The notes under the pieces are model-generated. The model was not told the origin of the DNA. It saw only the letters and a program-made list of their open reading frames with translations, and searched no databases. A program made the position numbers and the translations under genes. A stretch of DNA of 53,363 nt from Corallococcus sp. (GTDB taxonomy: Bacteria; Bacillota; Clostridia; Christensenellales; CAG-314): positions 1 through 53,363 of the forward strand of contig JAMPAB010000005.1 of assembly GCA_023667435.1 (NCBI GenBank), read 5' to 3'. Shown here piece after piece: positions 1 through 9,000 of this stretch (its first letter is position 1; every line of letters starts with the position of its first letter).

Positions 1-65
1 CGATATTTTTACTTTTGAACAAAAATAAATGTTATAAAATACCACTTTTTAATACGAATTCGACT

Positions 66-95
66 GAATTTTACTTTTGAACAAAAGTAAAATTC
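66..95. repeat. Perfect 14-bp inverted repeat with 2-nt loop
   Basis: The arms GAATTTTACTTTTG and CAAAAGTAAAATTC are perfect complements around AA. A degenerate copy (TTTTACTTTTGAAC followed by AAAAATAAA) lies at about 7-29. This could be a transcription terminator or the end of a small mobile element; no gene partner is visible in the window. Confidence 0.6.
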
Positions 96-302
96 AAATC
101 TAACGGAAAATTATCCGATGAATATGCTCGTTTAACCAGACATAACGTTAAAACGAATGAGCGTGCAATACGGAGTCGCTTTGTCTTTGATTTCAGATAC
201 GTAAAAGCTATGATAAACGGCAATGACGTAATCATAGACGGAAATCTACAAAATTCAAGTAATCGCCCCCCCCCCCCGATGGAAACAGAAAGGATAATTT
301 GA
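81..302 (+). pseudogene. Headless reading frame with a poly-C tract, possible gene remnant
   Basis: One plus-strand frame is open from the stop at 78-80 to a TGA at 300-302, but it has no plausible start codon and no ribosome binding site. The predicted residues include KLSDEYARLTRHN and NGNDVIIDGNLQNSSNRPPPP. I do not recognise the family. The proline run comes from a C12 tract at 266-277, and gain or loss of one C would switch the reading frame after it. It may be the 3' end of a decayed gene, or chance. Confidence 0.2.
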
Positions 303-422
303 AGTAACGTTTCCTAATTGCCGAAACAGTATTCCGAGAAATAAAAAATCGACGCAAGTAATATCAGAAAAACTTTCGCCACTGAAATACTGTGCGCCGA
401 TTATAAACTCTTTTTTATGTTA

Positions 423-1430
423 TCAATATTTAATAACAACCTTTAATGCTTTTTTTCCATCCGTCGCCATTTCAAATGCGTCAAGCATTGCGTCGTGGGA
501 ATACTCGTGAGTAATTATTTTTTCAACGTCAAATTGATGAGACCTTAAAATATCCAAACCCAACTTCATATTGTTGTGATAGTTGCCGTTAGGTCCTACA
601 ATTTGATAACCGTCATACGTTACGGGAATAGGATTGATTGTAATCGGCTTGTGATGCACGGCAACAATAGATAACTTTGCGTATGTTTTTGCTCCGGCAA
701 AGAACAAATCTATTACTGCTTGATTGCCTGCGGCGTCAACATAATAATCCGCATCTATAGCTTCCCCGAAGAATCCGGAAGCAACGCCGAAGATTTGTTT
801 ACATTTTTTAACATAATCTTCTGTTAAAGTGTTACACACATACAGTCCGAGTTCTTTAGCGATATTCAGTCTAAAATCGATAATGTCGCATATGATAACG
901 TCGCAACCGAGATACTTTAACGTAATTGCCGACATAAGTCCTATGGGTCCTGCACCGTAAACGATAGCTTTTTTTCCTTTGACGACTTCAAGCGGTCTTA
1001 CTGCATTGCAACCAATCAGGAGCGGCTCCAATAAAACCGCTTGTTTGTCGGTTATTTCATCGGGAACAAGAGCAACGCTTCTGCCTAGTTCGAAGTTGTC
1101 TATTTTGACATATTCGGAAAATCCGCCTACGGTTGCCGCCCGCAATAAACCTTCTTTTTTCGCATCGGTCGGCACGGGAAAAACGCGTTGACCGATTTTT
1201 ACTCCCGTTACATTTTTTCCTTTTGCGCAAACGGCACTAATCATTTCGTGACCGAATTCGTAACCGTCGTAAATCATCACGTCTTTGCCACCGTGCAGAT
1301 ATGCATTGATGTCCGAACCGCAAATACCTGCGTACAGATTCTTAACGATTACGTCGTTATCACCGCATACGGGCGTCGGAAGATCTTTTACTTCGATGTT
1401 TTTAATGCCGTTGTAAATTGCTGCTTTCAT
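423..1430 (-). CDS. Zinc-type medium-chain alcohol/polyol dehydrogenase
   Basis: Predicted NAD(P)-dependent oxidoreductase of the medium-chain dehydrogenase superfamily (sorbitol/threonine dehydrogenase-like), about 335 residues and cytosolic. The N-terminal GroES-like catalytic half has CGSD and GYEFGHE, which carry the usual catalytic-zinc cysteine and histidine. The Rossmann half has GAGPIG, followed by an aspartate-bearing strand (CDIIDFR) that suggests NAD rather than NADP. The four-cysteine structural-zinc lobe is missing, as in sorbitol dehydrogenases. The start at 1430 is chosen because AGGAGG sits 8 bases upstream; a longer frame starting at 1487 has no such signal. A TetR-type gene lies directly upstream on the same strand and may control it. 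The substrate cannot be told from sequence. Confidence 0.88.
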   Translation of the reverse strand: MKAAIYNGIKNIEVKDLPTPVCGDNDVIVKNLYAGICGSDINAYLHGGKDVMIYDGYEFGHEMISAVCAKGKNVTGVKIGQRVFPVPTDAKKEGLLRAATVGGFSEYVKIDNFELGRSVALVPDEITDKQAVLLEPLLIGCNAVRPLEVVKGKKAIVYGAGPIGLMSAITLKYLGCDVIICDIIDFRLNIAKELGLYVCNTLTEDYVKKCKQIFGVASGFFGEAIDADYYVDAAGNQAVIDLFFAGAKTYAKLSIVAVHHKPITINPIPVTYDGYQIVGPNGNYHNNMKLGLDILRSHQFDVEKIITHEYSHDAMLDAFEMATDGKKALKVVIKY

Positions 1431-1458
1431 TATTATACCTCCTAATTTGGTTATAATA

Positions 1459-1487
1459 ATTATAACATCGGCATATTTTTCAAACAA
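1459..1487 (-). promoter_or_regulatory. Putative promoter of the dehydrogenase gene
   Basis: On the minus strand TTGTTT and TATAAT are separated by 17 bases, about 30 bases upstream of the chosen start codon. This suggests the dehydrogenase has its own promoter instead of relying only on read-through from the TetR gene. Confidence 0.5.
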
Positions 1488-1514
1488 TTTTCAACACGAT
1501 AAAAATAAGAACAA

Positions 1515-1544
1515 AAGTTTACAGATTCTTTCATTTGTAAACTT
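1515..1544 (-). terminator. Hairpin after the TetR gene: terminator or operator
   Basis: AAGTTTACA and TGTAAACTT form a perfect 9-bp inverted repeat with a 12-base spacer. On the minus strand it starts at the stop codon of the TetR gene and is followed by a T-rich run, which fits a terminator. Its position just upstream of the dehydrogenase promoter also makes it a candidate TetR operator. Confidence 0.5.
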
Positions 1545-2058
1545 ATTTTATTAAGGTGTCTAAAAAGTAACGGGTCATATCTTTGGGCGACGCTCTCATT
1601 CCGTCGTTAAACCATTTTTTTAACAGCATCGCCTGCGTTGCAGCCATTTTATAAGAATAGTAATCGATATCCTGTTCCGCCTTTTCGGGAAATCTGCTCT
1701 GAATTAGCATCTTATTGTTTTTATCGAGAGTGTCTATAATAGTTTCAAACAGAGAATTTTGCCCCATTTCATCGATTGCAATCATATAAAACTTCTTGTT
1801 CGGATAAAAGCTCAAATACCAATTCAACACAACGCTTTCTACGTCGATTTTCGGATCGTTCAACAACTCGAAACAATCGATAACTGCATCCTGCAAAATT
1901 GTATACTCGACAATTTTATATCTGTCTTCGAAATTTTTATAAAACGTTGTTCTTGAAACTTTGCTGCGCGCGCATATGTCTGCGACGGGTATTTGGGACG
2001 AATTTCGTTCTACGACTAATTCGCGATAAGATTGGGCAATGACATCCTGCTTCGACAT
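1543..2058 (-). CDS. TetR/AcrR-family transcriptional regulator
   Basis: Predicted DNA-binding regulator of about 171 residues. The N-terminal helix-turn-helix is of TetR type: VADICARSKVSRTTFYKNF matches the typical pattern of a helix followed by the S-x-x-T-F-Y-x-x-F recognition helix. The C-terminal part (about residues 60-170) is all-helical and would bind a ligand and dimerise. A frame starting with TTG at 2106 adds 16 residues, but ATG at 2058 has an AGG-containing upstream sequence and gives the normal family length. The gene lies between the c-di-GMP protein (90 bp upstream) and the dehydrogenase (112 bp downstream), all on the same strand. The dehydrogenase is the likeliest target, by position only. 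Confidence 0.85.
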   Translation of the reverse strand: MSKQDVIAQSYRELVVERNSSQIPVADICARSKVSRTTFYKNFEDRYKIVEYTILQDAVIDCFELLNDPKIDVESVVLNWYLSFYPNKKFYMIAIDEMGQNSLFETIIDTLDKNNKMLIQSRFPEKAEQDIDYYSYKMAATQAMLLKKWFNDGMRASPKDMTRYFLDTLIK

Positions 2059-2148
2059 GTTTCTTAACCTATTGTTTATCGGCGGCAGAAATAATTTCTG
2101 CCGCAAAACTTTTGACTCTTTTTCCTGCTTTTCGTTTTTCGCAAAAAA

Positions 2149-4200
2149 CTACTTTAACAATTTAGCATTTTTCATAGATTCTTCGTAGAATACGAATTGC
2201 GCTTTGCCGTTATGCTTGACGGAATACGCGGCAAGGTCGGCGCACTTATACAGATCGGCATAATCCCTGCCGACAACCGTCGTTTGCGCGATACCCATAC
2301 TGATGGAACCTATGCCGTCCTCGAAAGACCCGTTGACCGCGTCGAACAACGCTCTTGCGCTTACTTTAAGCTTGCCGTTATCCTTCCAGAACGCAATAAA
2401 CTCGTCGCCGCCCACGCGCGCGCAAAGACCTCCTGCAGGAACGTTTGCTTTGATTGCGGCAGACGCCTTAATCAACACTTCGTCGCCCTTTTGATGCCCG
2501 TACGTATCGTTGATTTTCTTGAAATTGTCGAAATCTATGAACGCAAGCGCGTAGTTTGTTTTAGGATGGTGATTTAGGTAGTATTCCACTAATTTAGCGC
2601 TGTGCGCCTTGTTGAGAAGGTTCGTCAACGGATCGTGAGTTGCGGCGCGTTCCAACTCCGCGCGTTTGTTGTAATCTGCAGTTATGTCCTCCAACTTTCC
2701 TACCGCGCCGGAGTACACGTATTCTTCGTCTTCTAAGGAATACTGTTTCATTATCTTTATCTTGCATCGATGCGCGCTGTTGTCCATTACAACGTCCATC
2801 TCGTAGTTGATAATGGGATCTTCGCGCGTTGCGGAGCTTAGCAAACGGGCAATATCCGCAAGCGACTTGTCGCTGACGCAGTTGCGTAATTCGGCGTCTT
2901 CCAAAGGATTTGCAATATATTGTTTTACGCCCAAATGATGCACGCTTTCGTCGAAGAAACGGATAGCGACGGGGTTCGTGTAGATTTCGAACAGGAATTC
3001 CTTAGACAGCGACGTGATGAATTGATACTTTTGTCTTTCTCTGTCCAACAAATCAAGCGTACGACGCGAAGCGGACAGTTCCTTAGTAAGCAATACTTCC
3101 TGCGAAAACTTGCTGAAATCGTCTCCCGACTGAAATTCGCTTACTCCGCCCAGTCTTTCCTTTAAGCTCGCCTCGACGTTGCGCAAAACGTCCAAAATCA
3201 TAGGATTGAACGCACCGCATTCGCCGTTTAAAATCATTTCGACCGCTTTTTCGTGACTGAACGCTTTTTTGTAACAGCGTTCGCTTGTCAACGCGTCGTA
3301 AACGTCGGCAAGAGCTACTACCTGCGCGGAAATGGGAATTTCTTCTCCCTTCAAACCGTCGGGATAACCGCGTCCGTCCCAACGCTCATGATGCCAACGA
3401 GCAATTTCGTACGCTTTCTGCAACAGCGGTTCCGTCTTTACGTTAGGAAGCGCTTCGAGCATCTCGGCGCCGCGCGTGGTATGCGTCTTCATTATAGCAA
3501 ATTCTTCGTCGGTAAATCTGCCGGGTTTGTTAAGAATCTTTTCGTCTATGGCGATTTTGCCGATATCGTGCAAGGATGACGCAAGAGTGATGATATCTAT
3601 ATCCGTACTCGTCAAATGGAACCGATCGGTCATTCCTATAAGCGTCTTCAACATCAAATCCGTTATCGTGCGGATATTGACGACGTGTTTGCCGCTTTCG
3701 CCGTTACGGAATTCGACGATATGACTGAGAATATCTATCATCAAAGACTGCTCTTTTTCTCTCTTGTATATCTGTTCTTCGATAAGGCCTTTTAGCATTT
3801 TCTGCTTGCCGTACAGCATAATCGTATTGAGAGAACGGCGACGAACGACCAGCGTGTCGAAAGGACGCTGAATGTAATCGGTCGCACCCAACTCGTAACC
3901 TCTTTCTACAAACGCGGAAGCATTCTCCGACGAAATAATAATTACGGGAATATCCTGTATCCACTGCCTTTCGTTCATCTTTGCAAGTACGCCGAAACCG
4001 TCGAGATTAGGCATAACGATATCTAACAACACCAGACTGATTTCGTCGTCGTACTTTTCAATTTGCTCCAAAGCCTCTATCCCGTCTGCCGCTTCGATAA
4101 TTTCAAATTCTTCTCCCAGCATATCCGCAAGAATGGAACGGTTCATTTCGGAGTCGTCGGCAATCAATATTTTTTGTCTGCTAGTAACGATTTCTTCCAC
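2149..4200 (-). CDS. REC-HD-GYP-GGDEF response regulator (c-di-GMP turnover)
   Basis: A 683-residue response regulator with both signalling-enzyme types. Residues 8-125 form a receiver domain with acidic pair DD (15-16) and phosphoacceptor D60; the usual lysine of the KPF motif is arginine (RPF, 112-114). Residues about 150-345 are an HD-GYP phosphodiesterase with HDIGK (211-215) and HHERWDGRGYP (270-280). A PAS-like linker follows at about 400-520. The C-terminal GGDEF domain has an intact GGDEF signature (about 604-608), implying diguanylate cyclase activity; no RxxD inhibitory site precedes it. The start is GTG, with GAGGAG upstream. No membrane segment is seen, so it is probably cytosolic. 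The partner histidine kinase is not in the window. Whether both enzymes are active is unknown. Confidence 0.93.
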   Translation of the reverse strand: MEEIVTSRQKILIADDSEMNRSILADMLGEEFEIIEAADGIEALEQIEKYDDEISLVLLDIVMPNLDGFGVLAKMNERQWIQDIPVIIISSENASAFVERGYELGATDYIQRPFDTLVVRRRSLNTIMLYGKQKMLKGLIEEQIYKREKEQSLMIDILSHIVEFRNGESGKHVVNIRTITDLMLKTLIGMTDRFHLTSTDIDIITLASSLHDIGKIAIDEKILNKPGRFTDEEFAIMKTHTTRGAEMLEALPNVKTEPLLQKAYEIARWHHERWDGRGYPDGLKGEEIPISAQVVALADVYDALTSERCYKKAFSHEKAVEMILNGECGAFNPMILDVLRNVEASLKERLGGVSEFQSGDDFSKFSQEVLLTKELSASRRTLDLLDRERQKYQFITSLSKEFLFEIYTNPVAIRFFDESVHHLGVKQYIANPLEDAELRNCVSDKSLADIARLLSSATREDPIINYEMDVVMDNSAHRCKIKIMKQYSLEDEEYVYSGAVGKLEDITADYNKRAELERAATHDPLTNLLNKAHSAKLVEYYLNHHPKTNYALAFIDFDNFKKINDTYGHQKGDEVLIKASAAIKANVPAGGLCARVGGDEFIAFWKDNGKLKVSARALFDAVNGSFEDGIGSISMGIAQTTVVGRDYADLYKCADLAAYSVKHNGKAQFVFYEESMKNAKLLK

Positions 4201-4396
4201 TTGGATTTTCTCCTCACAGTTTATTTTACTTGTATTTACGTTTTCAACGCCGTCACACGACGATAAAACGCTTACACGTATAGGTTTACAAACTTGTCCT
4301 ATTTTATGTTATCACGAAAACGCGATTATGTCTAGGTTTTTTAAAAATTTTCTTTACTTTTACACGCCCTTATCCATACGGTAGTCGACAAACGGA

Positions 4397-4423
4397 AAGG
4401 AGCTTCCGTATTGAAAGCTCCTT
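4397..4423 (-). terminator. Rho-independent terminator after the giant surface-protein unit
   Basis: AAGGAGCTT and AAGCTCCTT form a perfect 9-bp stem with a 9-base loop, 17 bases past the stop of the two-domain membrane protein. The T tract that follows on the minus strand is short and interrupted. Confidence 0.7.
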
Positions 4424-4440
4424 ATAAATTGTTTCTCTTT

Positions 4441-6051
4441 TTATTCCGAAGCTTTTGCTTCCGTTGCCGCAGCAGCCTGTTCCGCGACGCTTACAGTCTT
4501 GCTTGCTTTCCTTCTTTTGCCGACAGACTTCTTCTCCTTATCGTTCGGCACAACTACCACCGTCGTTTTAGCGTGTATGTAACCTTTCTTGATCAGGTTT
4601 TCCGTGCTTCTGTACGGAGGACGATAGTTGACTTGCTTGTAATCGGGATTTTCCGTCAAACCCGCTTCGGCAAATATAACGTCCATGATTTCTTTTGCGA
4701 ACTTCGTGCTTCTGTCGCTCGTGATACGGAACATCGTGGGCATTTTTGCGTGAGGCCGCTTTTCTCTGCGGTTTACTACTTTATACTTAGTTCCGTCGAA
4801 CTTGGACGGGTCTACCGCAAAAAACAGACACAGGGTTTTACCGCGTATGGCGAAAGTTGCTATGCACGCGCGCTTTTCCGAATAAAACGCTTCGCGCTTC
4901 CAGGTTATCTTGTTATACACGCCTTTGTAAGTCAAAATATGATTCTTCAATTCCGAATAGCGCGCTTTCAGTTCGTCGTCCGCCTGAATTACGCGAGCGG
5001 TATAGCTCCTGTTGTAACGCGTCAGTTCTTCGGTAAGATCTATGTCGCCTTCTTCCGCCAACTCTTCGAGTTCCTCCTCGTCTTCTTCCTCTTCGACTTG
5101 TTTTACGCTTTCGGGGACTTCGCCCAAAATCGTAATTTGCGCCAGATTTTCAACGTACAAATCCGTATAAGACTTTTCGGCAAGGTCAAACTCTTTCGCT
5201 ACGGGATTTTCTTCCATTATTATCGTATAGGAATCGGCAAGCTGAACTAACAAATACTTTGCGTATTCCAACCTGCGCGCGGAGGACAGGCGCATCATCA
5301 TAGGCGTTTTCTGATAACGTTTTGTTCCCGACTTGTCTATTCCGCGATACTTTGTTTCCGCAAAATCTGCGGGGTTAAGCGCAAACGATACGCACAGCGT
5401 TCTGCCCGAAAAAGTAATCAAACCCAAAGTCTTGCGTCCCTTGTAAATACGCTGCTGTCTGTAACTGCTCTTTACGTTTACGCCCTTGTACAAAGCCAAT
5501 TCGTTCATCAATTCGACGTAACGAGCTTTTACTTCTTCGCTTGCAAGTCTTAACCGTGCTTCAAAGCTGAGCGTATAACGTACGTAGTAACGTTTCCTGT
5601 CGAATTCTTCGCCTGCAACGCCCAGTTTTTCGCGAGCCTGCGCAGACAAATCGGCAACGGCAAGAATTTGCGCGTCCATAGTTTCGTCTACGTCTTCTTG
5701 CGTTACTACGCCGTAGTAGTTAGCTTGCGCTTGCGGCGTCGGTTCGTCTGCATCATCGTCGTCGTCTTCGTCAACGACCAGCATCGATTCTTCAACGTCG
5801 TCTTCCTCTTCCTCGAACTCCGACATATCGATAGCGCCGCCGGAGCGTAACGTGTCTAATTGTTCCAAAAGCTTATCTCTTTTATTTTGCAGTTGATACG
5901 TACAAAGCTTGCGTTCGCCGCGTTTGTGCATATAGTACCAAAACAGCACTATGTTGCCTGCCAAAAGCACGGCGAATACAACGCTGAGAACGACGATAAG
6001 GGTTATATCTTGCGGGGAAAGTAACGATCCCAAAAAATTAAGTATATTCAT
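4441..6051 (-). CDS. Membrane protein with two tandem copies of an unrecognised domain
   Basis: A 536-residue protein of unknown function. One transmembrane segment lies at about 17-40, followed by a basic stretch and then a long acidic linker (about 78-104, mostly D and E). Two related domains follow at about 155-275 and 349-465. They share the motifs KARY.EL.N, YKGV, a GRTLC/GKTLC strand, FALNP/FAVDP..F, TKY and a basic segment ending in P-x-M-x-R. A second acidic linker (320-340) separates them, and the tail is rich in K, A and E. The positive residues after the membrane segment suggest the domains are cytoplasmic. The gene starts 13 bp after the giant surface-protein gene, so the two are almost certainly one operon. 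It may act as an intracellular partner, but that is inference. I do not recognise the domain. Confidence 0.8.
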   Translation of the reverse strand: MNILNFLGSLLSPQDITLIVVLSVVFAVLLAGNIVLFWYYMHKRGERKLCTYQLQNKRDKLLEQLDTLRSGGAIDMSEFEEEEDDVEESMLVVDEDDDDDADEPTPQAQANYYGVVTQEDVDETMDAQILAVADLSAQAREKLGVAGEEFDRKRYYVRYTLSFEARLRLASEEVKARYVELMNELALYKGVNVKSSYRQQRIYKGRKTLGLITFSGRTLCVSFALNPADFAETKYRGIDKSGTKRYQKTPMMMRLSSARRLEYAKYLLVQLADSYTIIMEENPVAKEFDLAEKSYTDLYVENLAQITILGEVPESVKQVEEEEDEEELEELAEEGDIDLTEELTRYNRSYTARVIQADDELKARYSELKNHILTYKGVYNKITWKREAFYSEKRACIATFAIRGKTLCLFFAVDPSKFDGTKYKVVNRREKRPHAKMPTMFRITSDRSTKFAKEIMDVIFAEAGLTENPDYKQVNYRPPYRSTENLIKKGYIHAKTTVVVVPNDKEKKSVGKRRKASKTVSVAEQAAAATEAKASE

Positions 6052-6064
6052 ATTGATTTTCTCC

Positions 6065-9000
6065 TTATTCCTCGTCGTTCTCTTCGTCTTCGTCGGTCCA
6101 GCCGTCCGCTCTCGATCTTTCGTCGATAGCTTCCGCTTCGGCGCGTTTCTTAGCGCGATGTCTGAGCACTTGAACCAACGCTATAACCGCCATAGCGACG
6201 CATGCGCCGGATATAACAGCTATTACGATAATTACTACTACGTTAATACCTATTATACTGAACGTAAAGTACGTCGGATCCGTAGTGCCGTCTTCCCAAA
6301 CGTAGTTGGACGTATTTTTCAACGTAACCGTTACCGTGCTGTCTCCGCCGTATCCGCGTACGTTGCCTTCGATATCCATTATACTGCTGTCGAAACCGTT
6401 CGGAATATAAACGATATCGCCGCCGTTTACGATGTACGTATTGTTGTTAGGCGTGGGTTTGGCAACCTTTTGACGATCGATATGCCACATCAAATCTACG
6501 TTACCGTCCGAATTGAGTTCGGTGTTCGCCGCCCATACGTAGTTGGACGAATCGATCAGAGTAAGCACTACGTGATAGTCGCCCGCATCGACAACGGATA
6601 CCGTTACGTTGTTGCCGTTGACGTTTGCGATACCGTCGAAGTTCAAGCGCATAAGCGCGCCGTCGAAGTTGACTATTGCCGACGATAACGTTCTGCCGGT
6701 ATAAACGTCGTTCTTGCTGTCGCCTTCCGCGCTCAACGTCAGTGAAGGAGACGTAACGGCGCGTTTGGAAATTGTGAACGAAACGGGACTGCTTACGAAG
6801 GACTCATAGTTGTCCGTTGCAGGCATCGTAGCGTGTACCCAGTAAGTACCAGCTCTCGACGGTACGTTTACCGTATAAGCGCCGTTCTGCTCGGTAGCGT
6901 ATTCGAATATGATATTCGCCTTATCGCCGAACAACACGTTAGCTTCGGGGCTACTTGCACTGTCGCCGTAAGTCCAGTTGCCTATTGTGATTACGCCCTT
7001 TTCGGAAGAACTTTCGCCGTTTGTTACGAAGTTTTCCGCTTTTCTTATTACGAACGGAATTGTCGTGCTTGCCGTTTCTATCTTCGCCCACTTGTAGTTG
7101 TCGGGGTCTACCAACGTCAACTCGACGTTGTGCGTGCCCGCGTTTACATATTGCGCAGTTCTGTCAACCGTATAAATGACTTTGCCTTCTACGTTGTAGG
7201 TGGTGTCGGTAATATCCGCCGCCAGCGCTTGGCCCGTATAAGTTTTTGTCGCGACCGTTATGTCTCTCGAATCTACTTCCTGAGGCAAAATCTTGATAAC
7301 GACGCTTGCCGTACCCAGACGACTGTCGTACGCATAGTTGCTGAAACCTTTCAAACTGAGAACCGTTGCAACGTATTCGCCTGCAAGCGTGGGCATTTCC
7401 TTGCTATCGTATCCGACTCCGCCGTTGGTGGAACCTGTATACTGTATCACGAAATCGTCTATCGTAATGTCGCTGAGGTCGAGATTGTCGTTGCCTACCG
7501 CCCATATACGGTAAATGTACAGATTGGGAGCTACTTCGTCGTAACGTCCGTGATTTGCCGCAACCATAATACTTATAACGATTTGATCGATCGTGTACTT
7601 ACCGCTGAGTATCGTTATGTCGTAATTTCCGTTGTCGCACGTTGCGAGAATGTCGTAAGCGGCAACTCCCAACTCGCCCGACAATTCGTCGTCTAAGTAC
7701 GCTTGATAGTTAAGACTTGCTAACGTATCCCATTTTGCAAGCGTACCGCTTACTATTTCGAACGTTTGCGGAACGACTATAACGTCGCTGTATTTCGCCG
7801 TTTCGCTTGCCGCCTGAATTACGATTGCGCGTCTGTTAACCGTCAACGTCTTGCCGTAACCGCTTTCTAATACGATATTGTAGTTGTCCGACGTAAGACC
7901 TACTACGTTTCCGTCGGAAACTGCCATAGTAAGCGCGTACGTATCTGCGTCGAGTTTGTCTTTATTTGCCGCGTCCGCAGCGTTTGCAAGCAGATATTCC
8001 ACAAGATTGTTAGCGCTTATGCGGACGTTGCCGTCGCCGTCGCTGCCTTCGTAACCTCTTGTAACAACATAATTAAAGCTTCCTTCCACAAACGACTGAC
8101 CGTACGTTAACGTTCCGTTAGGAGCTACGTACAACGTGGCTTTTTCGATTACGAACAATACGTCTCTCGTCTCTTCGTCCGATCTGGACCACTTGTAGTT
8201 GTTGCCGTCGACAAGCTCGAGCGTTACCGCGTGACTGCCTGCGTTTACAAAGTCGTCGTGAGCAAGTACCTTGTAAACAAGCGTCTTAACTCCGTCGTTG
8301 TCGTAGTAGAACATTCCTTCATATTCTTGACTAATCTTGATTTCGGGGGTTAAAGGTCTGCTTGCGTACGTCTGACTGTCGATTGTCAACAGACTTGCGT
8401 CTACGTCCTTTTTGTTTACTGTAAACGACGCGCTTACGTTGCCTTCGTTCCAGGTTGTATCCAAAACGTAGTTGCTTGCGTCAATACCCGTTACCGTTGC
8501 AAGATAGCTGCCTGCAAGAGCGGGAACCGCGCTGCCGTTTACGGGTTCTTTGCCGTTTGTTACGCCCGAATAATTGATGATAAACGTCAATTCGTCGAGT
8601 ATTTCGTAACCGTTAAGATTAGTTGCCGTGATATCGGAAATAATCGCTTCTGCGCTGTCGCCCAAATACCAACCGTCCGTAACCGTAAGTTTGATGCCTA
8701 CTTTCAGTTGCTCGACGGTGTGTTTGCCGTCAACTACCGTTACGTTGTAATTGCTGTCGTCAAGCGAAGCGACCGTCACTACGTATTCCGCAACGTCTTG
8801 AGCGCTTGCAACGTCTTTGAATTTGTACGTTACATTCAATACGCTTTCGTCGTCCCAGCTTGCAAGACTTCCGTTTGTTATCGTAAAGCTGTTTGCAATA
8901 ACTACGTCCGCTTTGTTGTAAACAGACGTTTCGCTGCTTACCGTAATCGTAACGTCGCGTCTGTTAACCGTCAACGTCTTGCCGTAACCGCTTTCTAATA

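Larger units (their letters stand above)
1..422. other. Intergenic, AT-rich, decayed sequence
   Basis: No intact gene is visible. The stretch holds a perfect palindrome (66-95), a partial copy of the same palindrome near 7-29, a headless reading frame (81-302) and a run of 12 C residues (266-277). Positions 303-422 show nothing I can name; they lie downstream of the dehydrogenase gene on the minus strand. Confidence 0.5.
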
